NCBI GenBank assembly: GCA_034440615.1
Contig: JAOTOM010004052.1
Location: 151,190-215,189, forward strand
Reading direction: 5' to 3'
DNA length: 64,000 nucleotides
Origin: Ashinkailepas kermadecensis
Lineage: Eukaryota > Arthropoda > Thecostraca > Neolepadidae
Below the pieces are notes generated by a model. That model was given only the letters and a program-made list of their open reading frames with translations. It was not told the DNA's origin and searched no databases. Position 1 is the first letter of the stretch. Every line of letters starts with the position of its first letter. A program made the translations under genes and the position numbers. Shown piece by piece: positions 10,610 to 21,180 of the stretch.

Positions 10610-10830
10610 AAACCTGAACCCCCACTCCCCCCCCACACAAAAAAAAAATCCTGGTTTTTGAACATCATTCTGATGCCCCAACACATTCTGGGGCACCAAA
10701 CTCCAAAAAAACATGTCAAGCTCAAAATAAAACATTCAGGGAGATTGAAGAATCACTTTTGGTACCAAGAAATTCAAGGACCCCAAAAATTGCACCAGGA
10801 AATTGGGCTAAATTTATTAGCAAGGAACCA
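10610..10830. repeat. degenerate CCCCAAAA-type array
   Basis: Same loose pattern as 8590-8835 (CATTCTGATGCCCCAACAC, GGGGCACCAAACTCCAAAA, AAGGACCCCAAAAATTGCAC). Confidence 0.5.
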
Positions 10831-11389
10831 AAAATTGCATGCAACTCACAAATACATCACACCAGTGTTTGAACACTTGCTGGCCAATTGACTTAAAATT
10901 GAATACCCATTGTACTGAAATGGAAAATTTTGGCACAAATATACAGACACATTTCAGCCCCTTTTCCACACCATTTTTTGGAATGATGGAGAACATCACA
11001 TGAATAATTAATTATATTTTCCCATCATTGCCACCAGATATTCCTATGAAATTTTGAAATGATTTCCCATCTCAGGAAAAATGTACTATATATATCATAA
11101 TAAGCTCCTTTAAATGCTCTATTTATATATAGTTTGTGGATGAATGGCCACAAATCCTCATCTTAATAGGTTTTTTCCTGGCTTTGGTTCAATTTTACTC
11201 TCAAGTTCACTCAGTATGCCTGTTCCTCCAGGGGTTATGTGCCTTCTGTTCACAGGTTAATGTGCACCTCATCAAGGTGCATTCATAAGGTGCACCCCAT
11301 CAAGCTGCTAAGCATTACACAAATATATATATATATATAAATAGTTGGAAATGTGGATTATTTCCATACAAAATGCACCATAATCCTGC
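10831..11389. other. AT-rich intergenic sequence
   Basis: A short TA run is present near 11323. No gene was recognised. Confidence 0.5.
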
Positions 11390-12150
11390 CCTCAATGTTC
11401 TATAATAATTCTGGTAAATATTTGATAAAAGGTGTTTTGGGATTTTTTGGAATTGTTTTTCAGAATATTTTTAAGAATGTGACTAAGATGCAACCACTCA
11501 TGTTTGGTGCTGATGCTTACCTTTCAATTTGAACGATGATGTCACATCTGCATGGTGTGATGATGTCATAGGTATGGCACAAAGGCTTTGACTGGCTAAT
11601 GCTACAAATGGTTCACATACCTTAATGAAATGGGCGAAGTAGCTTAACCTAACCTAACCTCATGGTGCATTATATAAATTATAGCTGTGATAAACCAAGG
11701 TAAGCAGATTAGGTTAGGTTGGGTTAGGTTAGGTCAGGTTAGGCTACTTTGACCATCTCATTAAGGTATGTGAACCATTTGTAGCATTAGCCAGTCAACC
11801 TAACCTCATGGCACATTATATAAATTATAGCTATGATAAACCGAGAGGTAAGCAGGTTAGGTTAGGATAGGTTAGGTTAGGTTAGGCTAGGCTAGGCTGG
11901 GTTAGGTTAGGCTAGGTTAAGCTACTTTGACCATCTCATTAAGGTATGTGAACCATTTGTAGCATTAGCCAGTGAAAGCCTCAGTGCCATACCTATGACG
12001 CCATTACACCATACCAATGTGACATCGTCCAAATTGAAAAGCAAGCATCAGCACTGAAAATGAGTGGTCGCATCTTCTTAGTCATGTTCATAAACATCAT
12101 GTTCTGCAAAAGAATTCCCAAAATTCTAAAAACACCTTTAAAAAAAACAA
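11390..12150. mobile_element. large foldback element with TTAGG-rich core
   Basis: About 11400-11640 is repeated as an imperfect reverse complement at about 11925-12145: AATGTGACTAAGATG, GTCATAGGTATGGCAC and GCTACAAATGGTTCACATAC each have inverted partners. The core (about 11640-11925) has two diverged ~180-bp units, each pairing a TATAAATTATAGCT segment with runs of CCTAA or TTAGG. No coding capacity is visible, which fits a non-autonomous element. Confidence 0.75.
11700..11925. repeat. interstitial TTAGG-type runs
   Basis: Imperfect (TTAGG)n occurs at about 11709-11745 and 11860-11925, with CCTAA runs at 11645-11660. TTAGG is the usual arthropod telomere unit. Smaller runs occur near 15423, 18435 and 47510. 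Confidence 0.8.
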
Positions 12151-12309
12151 TTACCATAATTCCAACATTCACATGTTCTTAACACATATTCTTAACAATT
12201 CTCACATCTTCTTAACAATTCACACGAGGCTAGAGAGCAGATAACAATGCACAGATCATGTCAGATATGCTTAATTTTGAGTGCAACCTCATGGTTTCCA
12301 TATGATCAT

Positions 12310-12700
12310 GATGAGCAATGGATGTTTGAATTTAACAGAAATGATGCAATTAGAGGTCATCAATTCAAAATTAAAGTTAATCACAGCAGGACAAGGTTAA
12401 GACAGTCTTTCTTCACCAACAGGGTAGTAGAACACTGGAACCAGCTGCCAGGAACCATTGTCAGTAGCAGCACACTGAACCTCTTTACAAACGGCATAGA
12501 CAATCATTATAAGAATAGGGGGCTTGTTTTTCTGTATTCCAGGGAGGGTTGATCGACAGACTTGGTGGGCAACTAGTTCAGTGTCCAAAGTGCAACCAAG
12601 AAGGGCCCTTGTGGCTCATAGTTGCACTGATCTTTTATGTCTGTCTTTTTATGTGTAATTATGGGTATTTCTGCCATAGCATGTATTTTCGTCCTATCTC
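12310..12700 (+). mobile_element. 3' fragment of a CR1-like LINE
   Basis: The frame reads FEFNRNDAIRGHQFKIKVNH, then LRQSFFTNRVVEHWNQLPG, almost the same as the C-terminus of the LINE at 15980-17990. The shared 3' untranslated sequence (AAGGGCCCTTGTGGCTCATA) follows. The copy is 5'-truncated, as usual for LINE insertions. Confidence 0.85.
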
Positions 12701-14698
12701 GTGTACATGGAACAATTAAAATTCGAATATTCCAAGACGTAGCTAGCTGAGCCTAGGTAGGTACCTAGGTTCTTATTTGGCAAAATAGCAACTTAGGTAT
12801 AGCCAGCAATGTTTTCAGTCTCCCCATACCAACAAGAATGCCAACCAATAACACTATGATGTCTTTGCTGCGCCACAAATGAAAGCTTAGTCAGGTTTAA
12901 AAGCATATTTGGCATGTTTAAGTGACGTCCTGTACATACCAAAACCCTCAAAGATTGTACTAGAATTCTCGCACAATCCTACTTGGGTTGGCAGGGCTGG
13001 AACTAGAAAACCTACTCGATTCCGTTGTGCTCTTCAAGGTGTGTCATCCTTGCAACTGTCCTGGGAAGCCTTTTGCGGGAGCAAAGCTACGCATAGACGT
13101 CAATGATTTTCGGTTGTCTGCGCTAAGTTACCATAAAATGCATGCCTCTGACGCATTACAAGGGACAGCATAGGAGAACGACTGGCTCCAGTGACGCAGC
13201 CAGGATTTTTGTAACGCGGGATTCGACCCAAAAGACATGGAGGACAGAGGGGTTCGGGCGAGCTTTCCAGATTTCATCGCAGGTTTTTGGCAGTGCCCTC
13301 CGAATAGGATGAAAATCGCACAACACGTAGCCAGCACATTCCCAGACGCGTTCAGCAGCACATTAGCAGCAGCACGAACTAGTTAACCTCCGGAGGTAAA
13401 CAAGATGACCTTTGTGTTAAGGCTGTCAAATCTTGGGTACACAAAACCTTTTTAGTTTTGACATGTATTTCAGGTTTCTCAACGGCAACAAATTCACCAC
13501 ATTCCGTTGAAGCAACACATGAAGACAAATTTAGAACAGGTCATCGCCTAAATATTGCCCTCATTCGCACCTCTTCGCCAATGCTTTGCAGCGGAATTAC
13601 AGACACCTTGACCCGCTTGGGTGTGTGCGCTGTGATATGGATGTTTTAGGACATTTAGGTTGTTTTTTGTGCTGCAATCTTCATTAATGTCAATTGAGTT
13701 TGACCGGCGGTTGTTGGATGGGAAGAATGTACCGCTACAATCCGAGATTGAGGTTATGTTAATTATGAACTCGTGCTCGAAGTACAACGACAAACTTACT
13801 TAATCCCATGCTGGCATGATTGAGCGGGAAGTTTACTGTTTGTAATTTTATTATCAATTTTGGGGGATGTCAATTACTTAATAGCTTATTTGCTCAGAGT
13901 ACATATATAGAAGTTCGTAAGCCAATTTTTTGTCAAGAATATTATTTCCTATAGTCCTTTCTGATGTGATTTGAATGCATTTGATATTCTTTTGTTAGGA
14001 AATAACCTAAGGATATCAGCAGTTGAAGTTGAAGTAGGTACTAGTATCGCAATAAATAGTCACCTAGTTCACCAAGAGACAAAGATCAAATTCATTTGAA
14101 TGGCTTCAAACAAGAAAAACATGTTCAACAATGCACATGCATGTCATTCCCACTTACCAAAAAAATATGCTGGCCGTAACGATTGCACAATGGGTCCATA
14201 CTACTGACTGTAATGACAGCATGCATGGTCCAATTGGGCATTCATTTCATGAGTAGGCTTTAATTGAGTATTTCCCTCTTTACTTTCATGGACTAGTATT
14301 ATTACATCAAGCAACTCATATGATAGTGTAAAGTAATCTAAAGTGCAACATTACCAATGGCCCTGACTGCTAATGACGGTGTGATCGGGTAAAAAATGCA
14401 TCTGTGCCAAGATTCAAACGCACCACCATCCGTACAGAAAGTAGACTCCCTAACCAACTGTGCCAATCGTCCGCATGGTGCGGGCCGAATACACAATGTA
14501 GAGCATGCTGACTGAGGAGATGTTTATTTTCTTGACCATCTCTGATGAAGTTTTGCATGTTCTTTACACACCACCAACAAAATATACCAACTAAGTGTGG
14601 TGCTGAATATGGGCTTTTGGAGGGGCCACATGTCATGAAGAATAATGATTGCAATATAAACAACTGTAGCCTACCCTCCAGGCCCATCGAGTCAGGTT
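12701..14698. other. intergenic region, no recognised gene
   Basis: Mostly unique-looking. Near 13190 the phrase AGTGACGCAGCCAGGATTTT also occurs near 52430 (AGTGGCGCAGCCAGGATTTT), pointing to a dispersed repeat fragment at both sites. Confidence 0.5.
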
Positions 14699-15155
14699 GG
14701 ACAATAGATTCAGCTGCAGGGGTGTCATTCAGCTACATATATGATGTGTGTCACGTTTGTGATCAATATTAGTTTTATCTGTGTGTGCCAATTGAACCAA
14801 TTACAGTGCAACATAGTTCACAAGCTAAATAGTTTTCACCAAAGCCCCTGCAAAATCCATTGATCTATCGGCAAGTTTGCTTCAGGCAAATTAACCGGCT
14901 GGAAATGATTATGGTGCACGTGCTGCCACCCCAGCCAAGCTCCAGTGGGAGGGATTTGATATGTGCATTTAAATACAGCTGTGTTGAGTTGAGTATAGAG
15001 TTGTGTTTCATGAAAAGCTATTCTTTTTATTGTCACAATTCTGAACTGTAATTGGTGAACTTGGCATGCACACAGATAAAAACTGATATAGAACACACAC
15101 ATCATATATGTAGCTAAACGACACCCCAGCAGCTGATTCCTATTGCCCAGGGCTG
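14699..15155. mobile_element. foldback element with ~115-bp arms
   Basis: The left arm (about 14699-14815) contains CAGCTGCAGGGGTGTC, AGCTACATATATGATGTGTG and CCAATTACAGT; their reverse complements occur in order at about 15040-15155. The spacer of about 225 bp has no recognised gene. Confidence 0.75.
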
Positions 15156-15164
15156 GCCTACCCT

Positions 15165-15665
15165 AATCTACTGATGTTTGATTACCTAGAAACTACTGAT
15201 GTACTGATATCCAGTAATATTCAAGTGCTACCCCTCACACTGTTTTTACATCAAAAAGGTATCTAAGTTGATGTCAGCTTACTGCCAGTCAGCTGTTGGT
15301 GATGTCACTCAAAGTACTGATAAAATTATCCAGCCAGGTGCACTGATTGAACCCAGGGGCATCACCAGGGATATTTTGGAGGTAGATGTGGTGCTCATTC
15401 AGGGGCATCAGCAGGATAACCTATCCTAGCCTAACCTAACCTAACCTAATGCCCCTTGTTTCATTCAGTGCACCCAGCTGGAGGTTTTTCCTGGTACATT
15501 TGAGTGCTGCTGCCAACAGCTGACTGGCAGTTGGCTGATGGTGACTTTGATACCTTGGTGATATAAAGATAGTGTGAGGGGTAATGCTTGAAGATTACCC
15601 TGACATCCTACTGATACCATTACCTACTGGATACCTACTGGTACTGAACCTACTGATATCTTAGA
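15165..15665. mobile_element. foldback element with CCTAA core
   Basis: The left arm (about 15165-15375, with ACCCCTCACACT, TGCCAGTCAGCTGTTGG and GGTGCACTGA) has an imperfect inverted partner at about 15456-15660. The short core contains CCTAACCTAACCTAACCTAA at about 15429-15450, the same design as the foldback at 11390-12150. Confidence 0.75.
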
Positions 15666-15979
15666 TACAAGTGTTTTAGAGTGTCTGGCATCAGTAGATT
15701 TTAGATGATGCAGCATCCAAAGATTTTAGATAATTAAACATCCATAGGGTTTAGGTGGTAAAATATCAGTAAGTTATGTGAGGTCAATTTTTTGTTGTAA
15801 TTTTGTATTTTCATTGTGTATTTCCCCACCCAAGCCCTCTTTTGCCCCACCTTTTCCTCTATTTTGTTTTGGAATAAAGTGAATAGCATATATCTGCATT
15901 GTCAAAAATATGTTGTTCTTTTGTTTTGGGATGCTATTTGAATGAAGTTAATGTTCTGATCTTGGTGAAATGACTACTT

Positions 15980-17990
15980 AATTGAGATAAGACAAGACAT
16001 AAAGATCAGTGCAACTATGAGCCACAAGGGCCCTTCTGGGTTGTACTCTGGACACTGAACCAGTTGCCCACCAAATCTGTTGATCAACCCTCCCTGGAAT
16101 ACAGAAAAACAAGCCTTCTATTATGATACTGATTGTCTATGCTTTTTTTTTAAAGATGTTCAGTGTGCTGCTACTGACAATGGTTTCTGGCAGCTGGTTC
16201 AAGTGTTCTACTACCAGGTTGGTGAAGAAAGACTGTCTTAACCTTGTCCTGCTGTGATTAACTTTAATTTTGAATTGATGACTTCTAATTGCATCATTTC
16301 TGTTAAATTCAAACATTTCCCTGAGATATCCCTGTTCCTGACCATGAACAAATTTAAAGACCTCTGTGAGATCTCCTCTCAGCCTTCTATATCTAAGTGA
16401 AACATTCAATTTCTTCAATCTTTCCTCATATGCCAGGTTGCCTATACCATTAACCATTTTTGTTGCCCTCTTTTGTACTCTCTCTCTAAAGGCCAACAAT
16501 CTTTTTCATAATTAGGGGACCAAGCTTGGACACAGTATTCCAAATGTGGCCTGACATATGCACAGTAAAGCTTCCTGATGACTTCCTCACTTTTGTATGA
16601 TACATTCCTATTTATTGCCCCAAGCATTCTTAGTGCCTTCTTTCTGGCTTCTTTGGTCTGTTCTGATGCCCCCAATTTTGTGTCCAAAATAACACCTAAG
16701 TCCTTCTCCTGCTGAGTCACAGGTAGTGCTTGGCCACCCATCAAGTATGGAGCCTTCATATGCTGCCTACCTACATGCATGATTTTGCACTTATCAAAAT
16801 TAAATTTCATTTGCAATTTTTCGGACCACTTCACAAGCTCGTCTTTCTGCAGCAAGACCTGCTCATTGTGTCCTGTTATTGCCCTAAAGACCTTCAAACC
16901 ATCCGCAAATTTCAAAACCTTACTGCTTAGGCCACTTTCAATGTTATTTCCAAATATAGTGAACAATAGTGGCCCCAGTACTGACCCCTGGAGGACTCCA
17001 CTAAGAACATTTTGCCATGATGACTTTGTACCATTTAGCATCACTCTGTGCTGTCTATCTGAAAGCCACAACTCTATCCATTTTAGGATGCTACCTGCAA
17101 TACCATGGACCTGAAGCTGCATCATTAACCGTTTATGGGGTACCTTGTCAAAGGCCTTACTAAAGTCAAGGTATGCTACATGAACCTGATTTCCCTGATC
17201 AAATTGTTCTGAAGCAAAATTAAAAAAGTCCAAGAGATTTGTGAGACACGATCGCCCTTTTCTAAACCCATGTTGAGTATCTTGAATCAATCTGTTTCCT
17301 TCCAGAAAACTAACTATTCTATCCTTGATAATTGATTCGAGTACCTTGCAGACTAGGGATGTGAGGCTTACTGACCTATGGTTTTTAACTTTCCCCTCTT
17401 TCTCCTTTCTTGAAAACAAGAACTACATTTTCCCTTTTCCAATCTGTTGAAATTTCATTTTGCGAAACTGATCTACAAAATATTATACTAAGTGGAATTG
17501 CCAGTTCCTTTTCAGCTTACCGCAATACCCTAGCATAAATTCCATCAGGTCCTGCTGCCTTGTTTGGCTTTATCTTCCTGATATAATTGAAAACGACATC
17601 ACTATCAATGAAATCAGCATCGTTTATCTGATTACCTGTCACTGAACTGTGGTACATGGTTGGCAGATTAGTCACATCTTCCAGTGTAAGCACTGATTTA
17701 AACTGCTTGCTCAGCTCCTCAACCATCTCACCATCCTCACTCAATATAGTCCCATTTACTTCCAGTGGACCAATTGTGCTTGAAACTTTACTTAGCTTGT
17801 AGAAACTAAAGAACTTCTTACTATCCCCATTACAGTTCCAAGCCAAATCCAGTTGTTTAGCTCGCTTTGCTGCTCTGATTTTCTGCTTCACAGCATCTAG
17901 CTTTTTTATACGATATAAGTACTTCAACTGTATTTGCTTATATCTTGAAAAGTTGTCATTTCCCAAATAAAGTAATATCAAATTAATTCA
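15980..17990 (-). mobile_element. 5'-truncated CR1-like non-LTR retrotransposon
   Basis: The element reads right to left. It lacks the endonuclease and starts within the region before the reverse transcriptase. Its 3' untranslated end (about 15985-16120) matches the fragment at 12310-12700. A SINE sits immediately beyond its 5' end, with target duplications starting at 17999. Confidence 0.85.
16137..17981 (-). pseudogene. CR1-like reverse transcriptase, frameshifted
   Basis: Three frames follow one another. The first (17517-17981) ends KIKPNKAAGPDGIYARVLR. The second (16442-17419) has SVSLTSLVCKVLESIIKDR, QHGFRKGRSCLTN, AYLDFSKAFDKVPHKRL, GVLQGSVLGPLLFTIF and YVRPHLEYCVQAWSPNY. The third (16137-16499) has the C-terminal RATKMVNGIGNLAYEERL. 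The catalytic YADD/FADD box reads FADG, so a metal-binding Asp is lost. Breaks lie near 17420-17517 and 16440-16500. Confidence 0.87.
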
Positions 17991-18008
17991 AATATCATGA
18001 GAAAACAC

Positions 18009-18188
18009 CAGACGAGTGGTCTCTGGGGACGAGTGGTATAAGGGTAAGATACTCGTCTCACAATCGAAAGATTGTGGGTTCGAGTCTCACCTGTCGCTAC
18101 TCTTCGCCCGCGACCAATCGGCGTGAGAGATTGGAGACGCTATATAACTCAACGGTCGACGTGTCGTAAAAGAACCAATAACCAATAA
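18009..18188 (+). mobile_element. tRNA-derived SINE with target duplications
   Basis: The head resembles a tRNA with internal pol III boxes (GAGTGGTATAAGGGTAAG as A box, GGGTTCGAGTCT as B box). The body includes CTTCGCCCGCGACCAATCGG and ACGGTCGACGTGTCGTAAA, and the tail is CCAATAACCAATA. The 10-bp direct repeat GAGAAAACAC flanks it at 17999-18008 and 18189-18198. A 5'-truncated copy is at 58170-58308. Confidence 0.9.
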
Positions 18189-18680
18189 GAGAAAACACAT
18201 TTTTGAAGCTAAAACTGGACTAGGAATTTCTATATATTTACTGCATATATTTTATGTATGATATGGAATTTCAAGAAAAATTATTGTAAGATTTCTTAAC
18301 ATGACTAGACCATTCATTTCTAACCATTTCCCATGCCAATAAATAGTCGCATGATCTTGATCATCTTCAGAGACTTTTTCTAGTGTTTTCTCTGGAAATG
18401 CCACATGGGGCTTAACATAAAAAAAAACTAAACCTAACTTAGCCTAACCTCCTTGTTTACTTTGCAGAGGTAAAATGTGTGCAAGGCTTATCTCATTGTT
18501 ACCCTAAACTGCAATAATACTCTCCTGTACAGGAGAAAGAGGAAGAGTTCATTCTAATTTTAAGAAAGACCTTGGATGTTATCTAAGCAATTGTCATTCA
18601 ATTAGTTTGACCACGGTCTGTTCAAAAGTCATACAATTGATCTTTTGTTATGCAATCCATGATGAGCATCTGCTAAAAAA

Positions 18681-18747
18681 AATGAGTTTACTGAATGTAC
18701 TGTACAGTACTGTAGATGTACTGTACAGCACATTAAGTAAACTCATT
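18681..18747. repeat. 30-bp near-perfect hairpin with 7-nt loop
   Basis: Positions 18681-18710 and 18718-18747 are reverse complements with two mismatches. The arms begin and end AATGAGTTTACT / AGTAAACTCATT. The size is like a microRNA precursor, but a short foldback remnant is equally possible. Confidence 0.8.
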
Positions 18748-20013
18748 AAAAAAAGTAAACAGTAAACTCATAGTAAAAAAGTAAACCGAACTACAAAATT
18801 GATGAATAAATGAGTACTGTAGATGAGGGTGTACTGTTTTGGGAATACATGGTGTTTCCATCAAAGAGGATATACAGTTTGGTAAATTTGAGCATTGATA
18901 GTTTGTTAGTGTAGTTAGATGGAGCATAGGAAGTTTGAGCCATTTTGTTATCAAACAGTACCATTCAGTATTTCAGTGTGAAAACGAGAGTATGATTTGT
19001 GGAGATTGGTAATGTTCTGGATGGAAAGAAAACGGAAGGTGGGGTTGGTTTTCCATCCCTCTATGTGACTGATCAGATGTAAGTTCCCAGTCACCCAATC
19101 TGCCCTACAATAGGTGAGCAATTTTCAGGTGAATGGGCTAAACGTCATTTGCTGTTTTTTATTTCATTCCTTCCGGTATCTGTCTCAACACATGGCTGTC
19201 TTCCATCCCAGCAGGTGGCATTTGTCACACAAATGGGTCGGCTCTGTGGCATATCGCTTAGTTTGAGAAATGATTATCTTCTTTCACAGGTTTCAGCAAC
19301 ATAATAAATCTGTCAACTTCTTCATTGACGTGCAACCGGGATTCAAATCAGTGGATACAACCAGCATTTGAGCAAGATTGTTGACTGTCTGTCAACATCT
19401 CACAAGCTTGGCACCATGGCTGCCCCAATATATAACCCTGTGAGATTTTCTTCTTATATTAATTTTGATGTACACAAGCTCAATGTTTTCATGTGCATAT
19501 GGTACTATGCTCAAAACTGCATGTTCACCCTTCAACACAAGACTTCATGGTGTGTTTATTTTGGAATATGATTATGGTTTGTCTCCAAATAGCATCAGAC
19601 TGTGCACTGAATAAGTTTAATTACAATATGTAGAACTACATGTGGGAAAGAAATGCTGTTGCTTTCACAATAGGCATAAGTTATTTCATTAATGATGCTA
19701 TTCTTGATGTGTTTCAAACCGTTGCACTGCTACAAGCAACTTTTGTGGATGTTCTGTTGTGCATTGTATCATACTGGTGAACGCATGTGTATCCATGGAT
19801 ATACATCTTTGGGTGTATCCCATTATTAATACTTTGACATAATATGCACATGGATGCTGCCAGTGTCAGCACTGACTCACATACATGGGTACTTTGCAGA
19901 GTATTCCATACTGTGAGATGATACCGGGAGGACCTATGACACCTGGCCGCATGATCCGGATACAGGCTTCCACATACCCCAATGCATCCAGGTGGGTTAG
20001 CAGGTTGCTGCAC
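18748..20013. other. AT-rich intergenic sequence
   Basis: No coding region, RNA gene or repeat could be supported. Confidence 0.5.
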
Positions 20014-21180
20014 CTGATAAGGATTGAACTGGTGCTGCAGGGGTGGCTGATGGTGGGTCAGCAGGTCACTACACCTGATGCCAGTGATAAATTATTCGTG
20101 AAATTCGTGGGTGGAATATACCACTTACTGAACACTGAGTCGACATCCTTCCCAAATAATTATCAACATCGTGCTTCTTGGTGCATGCGTGTGAAGTCAT
20201 CATGCCTTGTTTCTAACACTATCCGGTATAATATATGTATTATGCTTATGCTCATGATAATGGATCCGGGATCGTGATAACGAAATTCCTGCAGTGCAAT
20301 TTCATGCAAAGGGATTGCCTATAATGCGCTATGTTGTACAATACCAGTTTATAGCATAGGTATTTGCATCGCTATCATTGATATCAGTATCTCCAAATTG
20401 GGTACTTCTCAATACACACAAAATGTATGGTTATATGCTACTATGCAATTGTCCCAAAATTTGGCTTCAAGGACCTAAATATTTTAAACAGCATTATTTC
20501 CATAGCGATTTCGACATCCCGCTGTACTCGTTTCGACATCCCACACCTAACGAGACATCATTATTTTAACACTGCCTGATGAGGATTGAACTGTTGCTGC
20601 AGGGGTGGCTAGCTGATGGTGGGTCAGCAGGTCACTACACCTGATGAGGATTGAACAGTGTTAAATTATTCGCGAAATAGGGTGGCATATGCCACTTACT
20701 GAGCACTGAATCGACATCCTTCCCAAACGAATATCGACATCGTGCTTCTTGGTGCGTGTTTGTGAAGTCTTCATTCCTCGTTTCTAACTGTATCCTGTCT
20801 ACAAGTATTGTGTTTATGCTCACCATAGCGGATCCGGGATCGTGATGACGAACATCCCGTAGCTCGATTCCAGGTGAAGGGAGTACCTATGATGTGCTAT
20901 GTTGTACCATGTCCGTGTATAGCATAGGTGTTTGTATCGTTATCGTTGATATCGGTGTTCCCAAATTAGGCATATTTCAAGACACGCAAAACGGGAACAA
21001 TCATGTACGCAATTGCCTTAAGACTGAATTTGCAGGACTTCACACAATTTTTAATACCATGATGTCCATGACGATTTCGACATCCTCCTGTACTCGTTTC
21101 GACATATCACACCTAACGATAAATCATTATTTTAACACTGGGATTGAACTGTTGCTGTGGGGGTGGCTGATGATCATTTT
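20014..21180. repeat. diverged tandem duplication, ~570-bp unit, two copies
   Basis: Copy 1 (about 20014-20580) and copy 2 (about 20581-21170) share in order GATTGAACTG, GGGTGGCTGATGGTGGGTCA, CGACATCCTTCCCAAA, GGATCCGGGATCGTGAT, TATAGCATAGGT and CGTTTCGACATC. They have diverged noticeably and contain no shared open frame. Confidence 0.8.
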
